This document shows positions 33,448 to 43,594 of a DNA stretch of 64,000 bases, piece after piece. The notes under the pieces were generated by a model. The model was not told where the DNA came from. It searched no databases and saw only the letters and a list, made by a program, of their open reading frames with translations. Both the position numbers and the translations under genes were made by a program. The DNA lies in the NCBI GenBank assembly GCA_001768735.1, contig MEMB01000004.1:1-64000 (forward strand), written 5' to 3'. This DNA is from Alphaproteobacteria bacterium GWF2_58_20. GTDB lineage: Bacteria > Pseudomonadota > Alphaproteobacteria > UBA1247. The stretch's first letter is position 1; the number at the start of each line of letters is the position of its first letter.

Positions 33448-35430
33448 ATGAAAAAAGCTATCCTCACTCTCGCCCTGATTGTTTCTTTTCAAACGGCACG
33501 CGCGGAAATTGCATCCTCATGGCAAACGGACGGCGCGCTTTCCGCACGCCTTTTGTCCTCGGAAACCGCCACCGGAACTCTGCCGGAAATTGGGGCAGGG
33601 CTTGAAATTTCCCTTCAGGAGGGCACCAAGCTTTACTGGCGCAGCCCCGGCGATGCGGGCATTGCGCCTACCTTTGACTGGACAGGTTCCGAAAACCTGA
33701 AAAACACCGAAATCCACTGGCCGGCGCCTGTCCGCCATTCTGAATTCGGATTTGAAAGCCATGTGTATGAAGGGCATGTCCTGCTGCCCATCAGCCTGGT
33801 TCCGGAAACCGCCGGGAAGCCACTCCGGGCCACCCTGGAACTGGAAGCCCTGCTCTGCAGCGAACTCTGCACCCCCACCCACCTGAACCTGAATCTGGAA
33901 ATTCCTGCCGGAACTGCCGGCCTCACCCCGGATGCCAACCGCCTGGCCGAAGCCATCGCCAGCCTGCCCGCCCCGGAAGGCCCGGAAACCGGCACCATCC
34001 GCGAGGCAACCTTTGCAGACGGCATTCTTTCCGTGACCGTTGCAACGCCCTCCCCCCTTTCCCATCCGGATATTTTCGTGGAAACGGATGCCGTTGCCTC
34101 CTTTGATGCCCCACAGGTGGAAACCCGTGCGGACGGACGAACCACCACCTTCCACCTGCGCATGCGGCCTTCGGCCATTGCGCCGGAAACCCTGGTCGGC
34201 CTTGCCATGACCTTTACCATGACCGGTGGCGCAAGGGCCCTGGAAACAACGGCCATCGTCACGCCGCCCACCCTTGCGCGTCCTGCCGAAAGTGCCCCGG
34301 CTATCCCTGAGACATCCGCCCTGGCCACAAGGCAGGAAAATGCCGTTCCCAGCCCGGCCATGACAGGGCCGACTCTCGCAGCCAAACAGGCCCTCCCGAC
34401 ACTTTCAGCCGCCACCATCATCCTCATGGCCCTTCTGGGCGGACTGATCCTGAATGTCATGCCCTGCGTCCTGCCCATCCTCTCGCTCAAGCTGCTTGCC
34501 GTCCTGCGTCACGGCGGCGCAGAGCGTCGGGCCATCCGCACGGGTTTCCTTGCTTCGTCTGCGGGAATCCTCACCTTTTTTGCAGGCCTTGCGGGGATGG
34601 TCATCCTGCTGAGATCCATGGGCATTTCCGTAGGCTGGGGCTTCCATTTCCAGCAACCGGCCTTCATCGCCTTCCTCATGCTGCTCATGCTGGTCTTCGC
34701 GGCCAACATGGCCGGGCTTTTTGAAATTCCCGTACCGGCACGCCTTGTCCGTTCCGGTGGCGGCCATTTCCTGGAAGGGCTGCTGGCCGCCGTCATGGCC
34801 ACCCCCTGTTCGGCTCCCTTCCTGGGCGTCACCGTTGGTTACGCGCTTTCGCGGGGGCCCACGGAAATCCTCATGGTTTTCATGGCTTTGGGCTTCGGCC
34901 TTGCTGCGCCCTTCCTTCTGGTGGCGCTTGTCCCTGGTCTGGTGAAAACCCTGCCAAAACCCGGCGCATGGATGGTTCACCTCAAGCGGGGCCTGGCTTT
35001 GGCCCTGGTTGCCACCGCCCTCTGGCTTGGCAGCGTTCTGGCTGGACAGCTGCTTCCTGCACCGGAACAGGCGGGGGCATCCCTGTGGCGCCCCTTTGCC
35101 CCAGAAACCATTCCCTCCGCCCTCGCAGACGGAAAAACCGTCCTGGTTTCGGCCACCGCCGACTGGTGCCTCACCTGCAAGGCCAACGAAGCCCTGGTTT
35201 ATGAAAATGAAAAAATCCGCAAGGCGCTTTCCGCCCCACAGATCGTGGCCATGCGCGCCAACTGGACCCGCCGGGATGAAGCCGTGGCCACTTTCATGGC
35301 CAGCCATGGACGCCGCGGCGTCCCCTTCACCATTGTTTTTTCAGGAAAACATCCACAAGGCCAGGTTTTGCCGGAAATCCTCACACCGGACACCCTGGCC
35401 GATGCCCTGGCCATTCCTCACCTGCCCTGA
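33448..35430 (+). CDS. DsbD/ScsB-type thiol:disulfide interchange protein
   Basis: The protein has 660 residues. It has a signal peptide ([19 protein letters not shown]), a periplasmic N-terminal domain with a redox pair (LLCSELCTP), an eight-helix membrane domain with the two conserved cysteines ([13 protein letters not shown] and [11 protein letters not shown]), and a C-terminal thioredoxin-like domain ([12 protein letters not shown]). It moves electrons from cytoplasmic thioredoxin to periplasmic partners. The N-terminal domain and total length suggest the ScsB/DsbD group rather than CcdA. No clear ribosome site precedes the ATG. The 3' end overlaps rnhA (convergent) by 13 bp. Confidence 0.9.
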   Translation: MKKAILTLALIVSFQTARAEIASSWQTDGALSARLLSSETATGTLPEIGAGLEISLQEGTKLYWRSPGDAGIAPTFDWTGSENLKNTEIHWPAPVRHSEFGFESHVYEGHVLLPISLVPETAGKPLRATLELEALLCSELCTPTHLNLNLEIPAGTAGLTPDANRLAEAIASLPAPEGPETGTIREATFADGILSVTVATPSPLSHPDIFVETDAVASFDAPQVETRADGRTTTFHLRMRPSAIAPETLVGLAMTFTMTGGARALETTAIVTPPTLARPAESAPAIPETSALATRQENAVPSPAMTGPTLAAKQALPTLSAATIILMALLGGLILNVMPCVLPILSLKLLAVLRHGGAERRAIRTGFLASSAGILTFFAGLAGMVILLRSMGISVGWGFHFQQPAFIAFLMLLMLVFAANMAGLFEIPVPARLVRSGGGHFLEGLLAAVMATPCSAPFLGVTVGYALSRGPTEILMVFMALGFGLAAPFLLVALVPGLVKTLPKPGAWMVHLKRGLALALVATALWLGSVLAGQLLPAPEQAGASLWRPFAPETIPSALADGKTVLVSATADWCLTCKANEALVYENEKIRKALSAPQIVAMRANWTRRDEAVATFMASHGRRGVPFTIVFSGKHPQGQVLPEILTPDTLADALAIPHLP

Positions 35431-35858
35431 CGTGGAACCGCCGCGCGCGCGAGGACATCGACCCGCTCGTTCTCCGGATGGCCGGCATGCCCCTCCACCC
35501 AGATCCATTCCACGTCATGCGCGGCCATGGCGGTATCAAGCGCCTGCCACAAATCCTGATTCTTCACCGGCTTGCGGTCCGAGGTTTTCCAACCATTGCG
35601 CTTCCAGCCGTGCATCCACCGCATCACGCCATCCCGAACATAGCGGCTGTCGGTGTGCAGGCGCACCCGACAGGGCCGCTTGAGGGCCGACAAGGCTTCA
35701 ATCGCCGCCATCAGTTCCATCCGGTTGTTGGTGGTTTCCCTTTCGCCACCGGAAATTTCGCGTTCCACACCGCCATAACGCAGCAACGCTCCCCAGCCTC
35801 CAGGGCCAGGATTCCCGCTGCATGCACCGTCGGTGAATATCTCCACATCCTTGCTCAT
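35418..35858 (-). CDS. rnhA: Ribonuclease HI
   Basis: This 146-residue enzyme removes RNA from RNA-DNA hybrids. All four catalytic acids are in place: Asp in [17 protein letters not shown], Glu in [10 protein letters not shown], Asp in HTDSRYV and Asp in [10 protein letters not shown]. The basic handle ([16 protein letters not shown]) is present, as in E. coli RNase HI. The gene overlaps the dsbD-like gene by 13 bp at the 3' end. Confidence 0.97.
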   Translation of the reverse strand: MSKDVEIFTDGACSGNPGPGGWGALLRYGGVEREISGGERETTNNRMELMAAIEALSALKRPCRVRLHTDSRYVRDGVMRWMHGWKRNGWKTSDRKPVKNQDLWQALDTAMAAHDVEWIWVEGHAGHPENERVDVLARAAVPRQGR

Positions 35859-35938
35859 GACATTTTCTCTACAGGAAACCCTTGCAGCATGGCAAAGCTT
35901 TTTCTACTATCCGCCGTCTTTTACTCCATGAGGTTTTC

Positions 35939-36457
35939 ATGCGCATCCTGCTCCCCCTGTCCTTCGCCCTGCTTCTGGCCGCCTGCCAGTCCGCCCCAAT
36001 CCCGGCGCCCAAAGCCTGCCCGCGCATTGCTTTCGTGCCGGATGCGGAAACCGTTTTCCATTACCTGCCCGGCCGTTCAGGCGAGGATGAAGCCCTTGTT
36101 TCCCGTGCCGCGCTCGCCAACTACGGCGGCCAGTGCAGCCAGACGGAAGATGGCAAGATCGATGTGGAGATGTTCCTTGCCATCGCCGCCCAACCAGGCC
36201 CGGCCCTGGCGGGAAAGGAAGAGGGATACGATTATTTCGTGGCCGTCCTCGCGCCCGACGGAACGCCCCTGGCCAAAAAGGTCTTCCACCGCAGCATCCT
36301 TTTTGAAAAAAACGCCAAGGACAATACAACGTGGGTCGAAGAAAACCTGCACCAGCGCATTCCCCTTGCCTCCTGCGGTGATGGCGGCGCCTGCCAGATT
36401 GTCATTGGCTTCCAGCTCACTCCGGACGAACTCACCTTCAACCGCACACGGAAATGA
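35939..36457 (+). CDS. Lipoprotein of unknown function
   Basis: The protein has 172 residues from the ATG at 35939 (gagg 5 nt upstream). The lipobox is LLLAAC in a short signal peptide, so the mature N-terminus is a lipidated Cys near residue 16. Four further cysteines (CPRI, QCSQ, ASCGDGGAC) may form disulfides, fitting the nearby DsbD-like protein. A beta-rich fold is suggested (YDYFVAVLAPDGTPLAKKVFH). Its stop overlaps the O-antigen-ligase-like gene by 4 nt, so the two are coupled, but I cannot name a function. Confidence 0.7.
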   Translation: MRILLPLSFALLLAACQSAPIPAPKACPRIAFVPDAETVFHYLPGRSGEDEALVSRAALANYGGQCSQTEDGKIDVEMFLAIAAQPGPALAGKEEGYDYFVAVLAPDGTPLAKKVFHRSILFEKNAKDNTTWVEENLHQRIPLASCGDGGACQIVIGFQLTPDELTFNRTRK

Positions 36458-37833
36458 CAAAAACCTCCCTTTCCCGCGATAGTGTTTTTTACGCCCTGCT
36501 GGCGCTTGTCTTCATGGCCCCCCTGCCCTTTGGCGGCATCCTGCCTTCGGCATGGCTCCCCATGGCCATGGCGTCCGGCCTGCTTCTGGCAGCCTTCGCC
36601 CTGACCCGGCTGAAGGCCGGTGAAACGCCCCCCGTCTCCCTCCGCGCCTGGCGCATTCCCCTTGGCCTGCTGGCCCTCGCCATGGCCTGGGGATTCCTGC
36701 AAACCCTGCCCGCATTTTCCCCCGGAATGGCCCATCCGGCATGGCAAATGGCCTCCGAGGCCACAGGGGTTCCCCTGACGGGACGCATTTCCATCAATCC
36801 TGGTGCGGGCCGCGACATCCTGCTGCGCTGGATGGCCAATCTTGCCGTTTTCTGGCTGGCCCTCAATTATGGCCGGAAATCCGGCAACACCCGCGCCTTC
36901 CTGCGCACCTTCCTGCTGAGCGCCACAGCATGCGCCGTCTATGGCCTCTGGGTGGAAGGCAATGGCAGCGCCATGGTTCTGGGCATTGCCAAAATCCAAT
37001 ACAAGGAAAGCCTGACCGGAATCTTCATCAACAAAAACCATGCGGCAACCTTCCTTGGCCTTGGCATCCTTTGCGGCCTTTCCCTGCTGGCCTCCACACT
37101 GGCATCCATCCCATCCACCCTTGGCCGCCGCGAAAAAATCCACATGATCGGACATGCCCTCTCTGGATGGAATGCCCTGCCCGCCGCTTGCCTGGCCCTG
37201 CTTGTCCCCGCCCTGTTCCTGACCGATTCCCGGGCCGGTGTCGCCCTGACCCTCCTGGCATCGCTGTTCCTCATCGTGGCCGCACGCCTGACCAAGAGCA
37301 TCAGCCGCACCACTTTTCTCATGCTTCTTGGACTGGCCCTGCTGCCCGTTCTTGGCTTCCTGCTTCTGGGCAACCATACCAACCTGGCCCAACGTTTTGG
37401 CTTTTTCGGACAGGACTGGGCCATCCGCATGAACATTTATGAAATCACCCTCCAGGCCCTCGGCCATACGCCTTTTGCCGGAACAGGCCTCGGTACCTTC
37501 CCGGACATCTTCCGCATGTACCATAACGGCCTCATGGACGGAGCCGTCACCCAGGCCCACAACACCTATCTCGAACTTGCGCTTGAACTGGGAATTCCGG
37601 CCACCCTTCTCCTGCTGGCCGCCGGTGCCTGGCCCCTTGCCATTTGCGCCTGCGGCATGGCTGTCCGGCAGAAAAACCGGATCCTGCCCGCCACCGGCAT
37701 GGCTCTGGCCTTGCTCGCCGGCCTGCATTCCGCCTTGGATTTCAGCCTGCAGATGCCCGGCCTGGCCCTGGCCTTCTGGGCGCTGATGGGTGCCTGCACG
37801 GCACAAGGCTGGAGCATGAGAAAGAGCATTTGA
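36454..37833 (+). CDS. O-antigen ligase-like polytopic membrane protein
   Basis: The protein has 459 residues and about eleven membrane helices. The large periplasmic loop and the motif QAHNTYLELALELG near residue 370 identify the Wzy_C/WaaL group, which joins polysaccharide to lipid A core at the periplasmic face. Arg/His residues in the loop (FINKNHAATFLGLG and RMNIYE) are consistent. It could also be a polymerase (Wzy) or another glycan ligase; the sequence does not separate these. It starts by coupling to a lipoprotein gene. Confidence 0.85.
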   Translation: MTKTSLSRDSVFYALLALVFMAPLPFGGILPSAWLPMAMASGLLLAAFALTRLKAGETPPVSLRAWRIPLGLLALAMAWGFLQTLPAFSPGMAHPAWQMASEATGVPLTGRISINPGAGRDILLRWMANLAVFWLALNYGRKSGNTRAFLRTFLLSATACAVYGLWVEGNGSAMVLGIAKIQYKESLTGIFINKNHAATFLGLGILCGLSLLASTLASIPSTLGRREKIHMIGHALSGWNALPAACLALLVPALFLTDSRAGVALTLLASLFLIVAARLTKSISRTTFLMLLGLALLPVLGFLLLGNHTNLAQRFGFFGQDWAIRMNIYEITLQALGHTPFAGTGLGTFPDIFRMYHNGLMDGAVTQAHNTYLELALELGIPATLLLLAAGAWPLAICACGMAVRQKNRILPATGMALALLAGLHSALDFSLQMPGLALAFWALMGACTAQGWSMRKSI

Positions 37834-37900
37834 AAAGGTAGGGGGAAGTTGTTATGCTGCGCACCATGCTTTTCGTTGCGGACACTTTGCGAATTACGAA

Positions 37901-37927
37901 CCCGGCACCCTGACAGGGATTGCCGGG
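37901..37927 (+). other. Hairpin in the 142-bp gap before ileS
   Basis: CCCGGCA (37901-37907) pairs with TGCCGGG (37921-37927), with an inner CCCTG/CAGGG pairing. It is followed by pyrimidine-rich sequence with scattered T (cttttccttttg), so it may be a weak terminator of the preceding gene or a leader structure of ileS. I see no T-box features. Confidence 0.4.
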
Positions 37928-37975
37928 CCGCTTTTCCTTTTGCAAAATCCATCCGCTTCCATAAGGGGTTTTCCC

Positions 37976-40819
37976 ATGTCTTCAAACGACAATGCCAACA
38001 GCAAACCACCGGTTTTTCTGCCCAGGACCGATTTCCCGATGCGCGCCGGACTGCCCGCGAAGGAACCCGAAATCATCGCCCACTGGGAAAAGCTTGGCCT
38101 TTACAATCACCTGCGCAAATCCCGCAAGGATGCGCCCCTGTTCATCCTGCATGACGGCCCTCCGTATGCCAACGGCGCCATCCATAACGGCCATGCGCTG
38201 AACAAGACCCTCAAGGATTTTGTCATCCGCAACCGCAACATGCTGGGCGACAATGCCCCCTTCGTTCCGGGATGGGATTGCCATGGCCTGCCGGTGGAAT
38301 GGAAAATCGAGGAAAAATACCGCAAGGAAGGCAAGGACAAGAGCGAAATCTCCATCCTTGATTTCCGCAAGGAATGCCGGGAATTCGCCCAGCACTGGGT
38401 TGATGTCCAGTCAGCCGACTTCCAGCGCCTCGGCATCATGGGGGATTGGCAAAGCCCCTACCTCACCATGACCAACCGCGCCGAAGCCATCATCGCCTCG
38501 GAGATCCACAAATTCGTGCGCAACGGAAGCCTGTTCCGCGGCCACAAACCCGTCATGTGGTCGGTGGTGGAAAAAACCGCCCTGGCCGAAGCGGAGGTAG
38601 AATACCAGGACCACAAGTCAACCACCATCTGGATCCGTTTCCCCATCACTTCGCCCTCCCATGCCGATCTGGAAGGCGCTGACATCGTCATCTGGACCAC
38701 CACGCCGTGGACCATGCCCGGCAACCGCGCGCTCGCTTTCGGCCCCGACATGGAATACGGCATTTATGAAGTGGATGCCGTGGGCGAAAACGCCACGGCA
38801 AAACCGGGCGATCGTCTGGTTGTGGCCCTCTGCCGCGCCGATGACGTACGCGAAAATGCCAACATCACGGGATGGAGCATCAAGGCCCGACTCAAGGGCT
38901 TTGACATTGACGGCACCGTCTGCGCGCATCCGCTCCGCCATCTCGGCTATACCTTCGATGTGCGCGTCCTGCCTGCCGATTTTGTCACCACTGACACCGG
39001 CACCGGCTTTGTTCACATTGCCCCCGGCCATGGCGCGGATGACTTTGTGCTGGGCCGAAAATTTGACGTTGAGGTTCCTGAAACCGTGGATGCCGCCGGC
39101 GTCCTCATGCCACATGTTCCCGCCTTTGCAGGCCTTACCGTCTATACCGACGAAGGCAAAACCGGAACAGCAGAAGCGGCCATTCTCGATGCAATGCGGG
39201 CAGCCGGCAAGTTGCTTGCTTCCGGAAAGATCACCCACAGCTACCCTCATTCGTGGCGTTCGAAAACGCCCCTTATCTTCCGCACCACGCCACAGTGGTT
39301 CATTTCCATGGGAAAAACCGGACTGCGCGCAAGTGCGCTGACCGCCATCGAAAGTGTCCGCTGGGTTCCCGCACAAAAAATCAACCGCATCAGCTCCATG
39401 GTGGAAACCCGCCCCGACTGGTGCATCAGCCGCCAGCGCGCCTGGGGTGTTCCCATTGCCATTTTTGTCAAGCCGGCCACAGGCGAAATCCTGCATGACG
39501 AAGCCGTGTTTGACCGCACCATCAAGCTCTTCGAGGCAGAGGGCGCGGACGCCTGGTTCACACGGCCAGCGACCGATTTCCTCGGGCCTGACCACAATCC
39601 CGCCGAATGGGACATGGTCAAGGACATTGTGGATGTCTGGTTTGAAAGTGGTGCCAGCCATGCCTTCGTGCTGGAAGACCGCGAAGACCTGCGCAGCCCG
39701 GCCGACCTCTATTTTGAAGGCGATGACCAGCATCGCGGCTGGTTCCAGTCCTCCATGCTGGAGAGCTGCGGCACGCGCGGCGTTGCCCCTTTCAAGACCT
39801 GCGTCTCCCATGGGTTCATTCTGGACGAAAAGGGTGACAAGCTGTCCAAGTCGGCCGGCAACGGGGTCAGTCCGCAAGTGGCCATTGCCAAATACGGCGC
39901 CGACATCCTGCGCCTGTGGGTGGCCAATGTCGATTATTCGGAAGACGTCCGCCTGGGAGAAGGCATCCTGGTCCATGTCGCGGAACAGTATCGCCGCATC
40001 CGCAACACGCTGCGTTACATCCTCGGCAACCTCGATGGTTTCACCGAAGCTGAACGCATCCCTTCCCTGCAAGACCTGCCGGAACTGGAACGCTTCATCC
40101 TGCACCGTCTCTGGCAGCTCGATGAATTGCGCAAGGAATGCATCGAAAATTACGCCTTCCAGAAATTCTTCACCGCCCTGCACAATTTCTGCACGGTAGA
40201 GCTTTCGGCCTTCTATTTCGACATCCGCAAGGACAGCTTGTATTGCGATGCCAAGGATTCGCTGCGTCGGCGTTCGGCCCGCACGGTGCTTGACCACCTG
40301 TTCACCTGCCTGGTGACTTGGCTTGCGCCCTACCTCGCCTTCACCGCCGAGGAAGCCTGGATCGCCCGAAACGGCACCGACAGCAGCGTGCATTTGCAGA
40401 CCTTCCCGGCCATCCCCGCCTCCTGGCGCGAAGACAAGCTGGCCACAAAATGGGAAGCCGTCCGCAATGTTCGCCGCGTGGTCACCGGAGCACTGGAAGT
40501 CGAACGCGCCGAAAAGCGCATCGGTTCCTCGCTCCAGGCACATCCCCATGTCTTTATCTCCGACCCGGCCCTCAAAGCCGCGGCAGCCGGATGCGACATG
40601 GCGGAAGTATGCATCACCTCCACCTGCACAATTGATGACGGCAGCGCCCCGGAAAGTGCCTTCACCCTGCCCGATGTTGCGGGCGTTTTGGTGGCGCCGG
40701 GCCTCGCGGAAGGCCAGAAGTGCAGCCGTTGCTGGAACATTCTGCCCGATGTCGGCAGCCATGCCGATCATCCGGACATGTGCGCCCGGTGCGATGCGGC
40801 CATGAAGGATTTCACATGA
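37976..40819 (+). CDS. ileS: Isoleucyl-tRNA synthetase
   Basis: The protein has 947 residues from the ATG at 37976 (aagggg upstream). It has the class I HIGH-type motif HNGHALNKTLKD, the editing domain with a WTTTPWTMPGN block, and KLSKS (GDKLSKSAGNG). Its C-terminal zinc ribbon has CSRCWN and CARCDAAM. It charges tRNA-Ile. It is translationally coupled to lspA: the ATG of lspA overlaps its TGA. Confidence 0.98.
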   Translation: MSSNDNANSKPPVFLPRTDFPMRAGLPAKEPEIIAHWEKLGLYNHLRKSRKDAPLFILHDGPPYANGAIHNGHALNKTLKDFVIRNRNMLGDNAPFVPGWDCHGLPVEWKIEEKYRKEGKDKSEISILDFRKECREFAQHWVDVQSADFQRLGIMGDWQSPYLTMTNRAEAIIASEIHKFVRNGSLFRGHKPVMWSVVEKTALAEAEVEYQDHKSTTIWIRFPITSPSHADLEGADIVIWTTTPWTMPGNRALAFGPDMEYGIYEVDAVGENATAKPGDRLVVALCRADDVRENANITGWSIKARLKGFDIDGTVCAHPLRHLGYTFDVRVLPADFVTTDTGTGFVHIAPGHGADDFVLGRKFDVEVPETVDAAGVLMPHVPAFAGLTVYTDEGKTGTAEAAILDAMRAAGKLLASGKITHSYPHSWRSKTPLIFRTTPQWFISMGKTGLRASALTAIESVRWVPAQKINRISSMVETRPDWCISRQRAWGVPIAIFVKPATGEILHDEAVFDRTIKLFEAEGADAWFTRPATDFLGPDHNPAEWDMVKDIVDVWFESGASHAFVLEDREDLRSPADLYFEGDDQHRGWFQSSMLESCGTRGVAPFKTCVSHGFILDEKGDKLSKSAGNGVSPQVAIAKYGADILRLWVANVDYSEDVRLGEGILVHVAEQYRRIRNTLRYILGNLDGFTEAERIPSLQDLPELERFILHRLWQLDELRKECIENYAFQKFFTALHNFCTVELSAFYFDIRKDSLYCDAKDSLRRRSARTVLDHLFTCLVTWLAPYLAFTAEEAWIARNGTDSSVHLQTFPAIPASWREDKLATKWEAVRNVRRVVTGALEVERAEKRIGSSLQAHPHVFISDPALKAAAAGCDMAEVCITSTCTIDDGSAPESAFTLPDVAGVLVAPGLAEGQKCSRCWNILPDVGSHADHPDMCARCDAAMKDFT

Positions 40820-41325
40820 TGATGCGGTTACCGGGAAAACCCTTGCGGGCTCCGACGCTCGGCCTCATGGTCGCGCTCGGAATCCTCCTGATTGACCAGG
40901 CATCCAAATGGATGCTGCTCGAAATGGCGGGATTTGCCGAAACACCACGCATCATTCCGGTCCTTCCCTTCTGCAACATCGTGCTGGTGTGGAACCGGGG
41001 CGTAAGCTTTGGCATGTTTTCCGGAGCCGAGCAGGCCATGCCCTATGCCCTGTCCATCCTTGCGCTCATCATCATGACCATCCTGATGCGCTGGCTGCTC
41101 AGAACCATTCGTCCCTATCTGGGTGTCCTGCTGGGGCTGGTTCTGGGCGGAGCCATCGGCAACGTGATTGACCGCCTGCGCTTCGGCGCAGTTGTGGATT
41201 TTGCCGATTTCCATGTCGCAGGCTGGCACTGGCCCGCTTTCAACGTGGCCGATGCCGCCATCAGCATTGGCGTAGCCCTGCTCCTCATTGATTCCCTGAT
41301 CCCTGCAAAGGACAAGACCCCATGA
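40816..41325 (+). CDS. lspA: Lipoprotein signal peptidase (signal peptidase II)
   Basis: The protein has 169 residues and four membrane helices. The catalytic aspartates are in GNVIDRLRFGAVVDF and FNVADAAISIG. The family motif LVWNRGVSFGMF is present. It cleaves the signal peptide of lipoproteins after diacylglyceryl transfer at the inner membrane. The ATG at 40816 overlaps the ileS stop; ATGs at 40819 and 40822 are alternative starts in the same run. The stop overlaps the DUF3035 gene. Confidence 0.96.
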   Translation: MMMRLPGKPLRAPTLGLMVALGILLIDQASKWMLLEMAGFAETPRIIPVLPFCNIVLVWNRGVSFGMFSGAEQAMPYALSILALIIMTILMRWLLRTIRPYLGVLLGLVLGGAIGNVIDRLRFGAVVDFADFHVAGWHWPAFNVADAAISIGVALLLIDSLIPAKDKTP

Positions 41326-41867
41326 CTTCCTTCCCGCGGATTCTTTCCCTCATCGCCCTGACCGTCCTTGTGGCCGGATGCAGCAATGCCCGCCAGACCC
41401 TGGGCCTTGGCCGCCAGTCACCCGACGAATTCTCCGTGGTCCGGCAAGCGCCGCTATCCATGCCGCCCGCCTGGGGCCTTACCGCGCCACAGCCCGGCCT
41501 TTCCCGTCCACAGGACATTGAACCCACCAAGAGTGCCCGCAACCTGGTCATGGGGGAAACGCCTGCGCCCGCAGGGTCTTCCTCCGGAGAACGCGCATTC
41601 CTTTCCTTGGCAGGCGCAAACCAGGCGGACGACAATATCCGTGCGCTCGTGGACCGCGAAACCACCGGCCTTGTCCTTGCCGACAAAAATGCCATCGACA
41701 AGCTCATCTTCTGGCAGCAGCAGGATCCTCCCGACCCAATCGTGGACGCAAAGAAGGAAGCCCTGCGCCTGAAGGAAAATGCCGAAAGCGGTACCCCTGT
41801 CACCCACGGGGAAACCCCTGTCATCGAACGTCGCCGCAAGGCTCTTTTCGAAGGTGTTTTCAAATAA
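41322..41867 (+). CDS. DUF3035-type lipoprotein
   Basis: The protein has 181 residues. The signal peptide ends in a lipobox (LTVLVAGC). The mature protein begins with the DUF3035 pattern SPDEFSVVRQAPLSMPPAW, Pro-rich, and has a highly charged C-terminal half (KKEALRLKENAESG). This family often follows lspA in alphaproteobacteria and its role is unknown. It is coupled to lspA by ATGA. In many relatives an M16 peptidase gene comes next; here it is pgi, and the M16 genes lie about 9 kb upstream. Confidence 0.87.
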   Translation: MTSFPRILSLIALTVLVAGCSNARQTLGLGRQSPDEFSVVRQAPLSMPPAWGLTAPQPGLSRPQDIEPTKSARNLVMGETPAPAGSSSGERAFLSLAGANQADDNIRALVDRETTGLVLADKNAIDKLIFWQQQDPPDPIVDAKKEALRLKENAESGTPVTHGETPVIERRRKALFEGVFK

Positions 41868-41886
41868 GTTCCCGGTTGTGTAGGCT

Positions 41887-41915
41887 TTGACCTTCCTCCC
41901 ATGATCTGTTAGAAT
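41887..41915 (+). promoter_or_regulatory. Sigma70-like promoter of pgi-mutL
   Basis: TTGACC (41887-41892) and TAGAAT (41910-41915) with a 17-bp spacer. The leader would be about 25 nt and holds the ggggagga ribosome site ahead of the ATG at 41948. It is one of the best promoter matches in the window. Confidence 0.7.
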
Positions 41916-41947
41916 TCTGTCCGGTCAACGCATATGGGGAGGATATC

Positions 41948-43594
41948 ATGGGAACCCTGACGCAAAGCCCGGCCTGGCAAAGGCTTCTGGCACACAAGGC
42001 ATCCCTCGGCAGTCACTTGCGTGACCTGTTTGAGCGCGATACCCAACGGTTTGAGCATTTTTCCGCCTCCGGAGCCGGGATTTTTCTCGACTATTCAAAA
42101 AACCGCATCACCCGCGAAACGCTGGATTGCCTGATTGCGCTCGCCCGCCAGCAGGACGTGGAAGCCTGGCGCGATGCCATGCTGCGCGGCGACCGGATCA
42201 ACACCACTGAAAACCGCGCCGTCCTCCACACCGCCCTGCGCAACCGCAGCAATACCCCTGTCATGATGGAGGGCCTCGACGTCATGCCCATGGTCAATGA
42301 AGGCCTTGCCAAAATGCGCGCTTTCTCTGAAGCCGTGCGCGAAGGCCAGTGGACCGGATTCTCCGGCAAACCCATCAAGGACATCGTCAACATTGGCATC
42401 GGAGGATCCGACCTCGGCCCCTGCATGGCCGCCGAGGCACTGAAGCCCTATGGCCATCCCGACCTTTCCGTCCATTTTGTTTCCAACGTGGACGCCACCC
42501 ACATTTATGAAACCCTGCGCCACCTTGATCCGGCCACCACGCTGTTCATCGTCTCATCCAAAACCTTCACCACCGATGAAACCCTGACCAACGCCGCATC
42601 CGCCCGCACATGGCTCATCGGCGCTTCAGAAGATCCTGGAGCCTTGGCCAAGCATTTTGTCGCCGTATCCACAAACCTTTCCGAAGTGGAACGCTTCGGC
42701 ATCCCGGCCGAAAACATGTTTCCCTTTGAGGACTGGGTGGGCGGACGCTACAGCCTGTGGTCACCCATCGGCCTGTCGCTGGCCGTTTTCATCGGCATGG
42801 ACGCCTTCGAGGAAATGTTGTCCGGCGCACATGAAATGGACATTCATTTCCGCGACACGCCCCTGGCCAAAAACCTGCCTGTCCTGCTGGCCCTCATGGG
42901 CATATGGAACATCAATTTTGAAGGCATGTCCGCCCATGCCATCCTGCCCTATGACCAGTACCTTGCCCACCTGCCCGCCTATCTCCAGCAGCTCGACATG
43001 GAAAGCAACGGCAAAACGGTAGACCGCCAGGGCCGCCCGGTGAATTATGCCACCGGCCCGGTCATCTTCGGCGAACCCGGAACCAATGGCCAGCATGCCT
43101 TCTACCAGCTCATCCACCAGGGATGGCCCCGCATCTCGGCCGACATCCTTTTCCCGGCCTTGTCCCTCCATCCCCTGGCGGACCACCACATCAAGCTGCT
43201 GGCCAACGCGCTGGCACAGGGCGAAGCGCTCATGCGCGGCAAGACCGCTGAAGAAGCAAGAGCCGAACTGGTGGCCGCCGGACTGCCGCCCGAAACCATT
43301 GGCCGCCTTCTTCCCCACAAGATCTTTGCCGGGAACCACCCCACCAACACCCTCATGGTTGACCGGATGACGCCACGCCGTCTTGGCGCACTGCTCGCCC
43401 TTTATGAGCACAAGATCTTCGTGCAGGGCATCATCTGGAACATCAACAGTTTTGACCAGTGGGGCGTAGAGCTGGGCAAACAGCTGGCCAAGCCCTTGCT
43501 CGCCGAACTGCGGGGCAGCCAGCCGCAGCCGCATGACAGTTCCACCGCCGGCCTGTTCCGCGAAATTGCCAAGGTCCGGAGCCGCGCCATATGA
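41948..43594 (+). CDS. pgi: Glucose-6-phosphate isomerase
   Basis: This 548-residue enzyme interconverts glucose-6-phosphate and fructose-6-phosphate. The phosphate-binding loop is [18 protein letters not shown], with [13 protein letters not shown] and the catalytic region [13 protein letters not shown]. The C-terminus has [20 protein letters not shown], a PGI signature. The stop overlaps the mutL start by 4 nt. Confidence 0.98.
   Translation: MGTLTQSPAWQRLLAHKASLGSHLRDLFERDTQRFEHFSASGAGIFLDYSKNRITRETLDCLIALARQQDVEAWRDAMLRGDRINTTENRAVLHTALRNRSNTPVMMEGLDVMPMVNEGLAKMRAFSEAVREGQWTGFSGKPIKDIVNIGIGGSDLGPCMAAEALKPYGHPDLSVHFVSNVDATHIYETLRHLDPATTLFIVSSKTFTTDETLTNAASARTWLIGASEDPGALAKHFVAVSTNLSEVERFGIPAENMFPFEDWVGGRYSLWSPIGLSLAVFIGMDAFEEMLSGAHEMDIHFRDTPLAKNLPVLLALMGIWNINFEGMSAHAILPYDQYLAHLPAYLQQLDMESNGKTVDRQGRPVNYATGPVIFGEPGTNGQHAFYQLIHQGWPRISADILFPALSLHPLADHHIKLLANALAQGEALMRGKTAEEARAELVAAGLPPETIGRLLPHKIFAGNHPTNTLMVDRMTPRRLGALLALYEHKIFVQGIIWNINSFDQWGVELGKQLAKPLLAELRGSQPQPHDSSTAGLFREIAKVRSRAI

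Noticed and set aside
38618..40771. A 717-codon minus-strand frame opposite ileS, and similar long frames opposite divL (58386-60776), the O-antigen-ligase-like gene (36232-37806) and addB (62157-63867)
   Set aside because: All lie wholly or mostly inside well-supported genes, with no motif or start signal of their own. They follow from GC-rich third positions.
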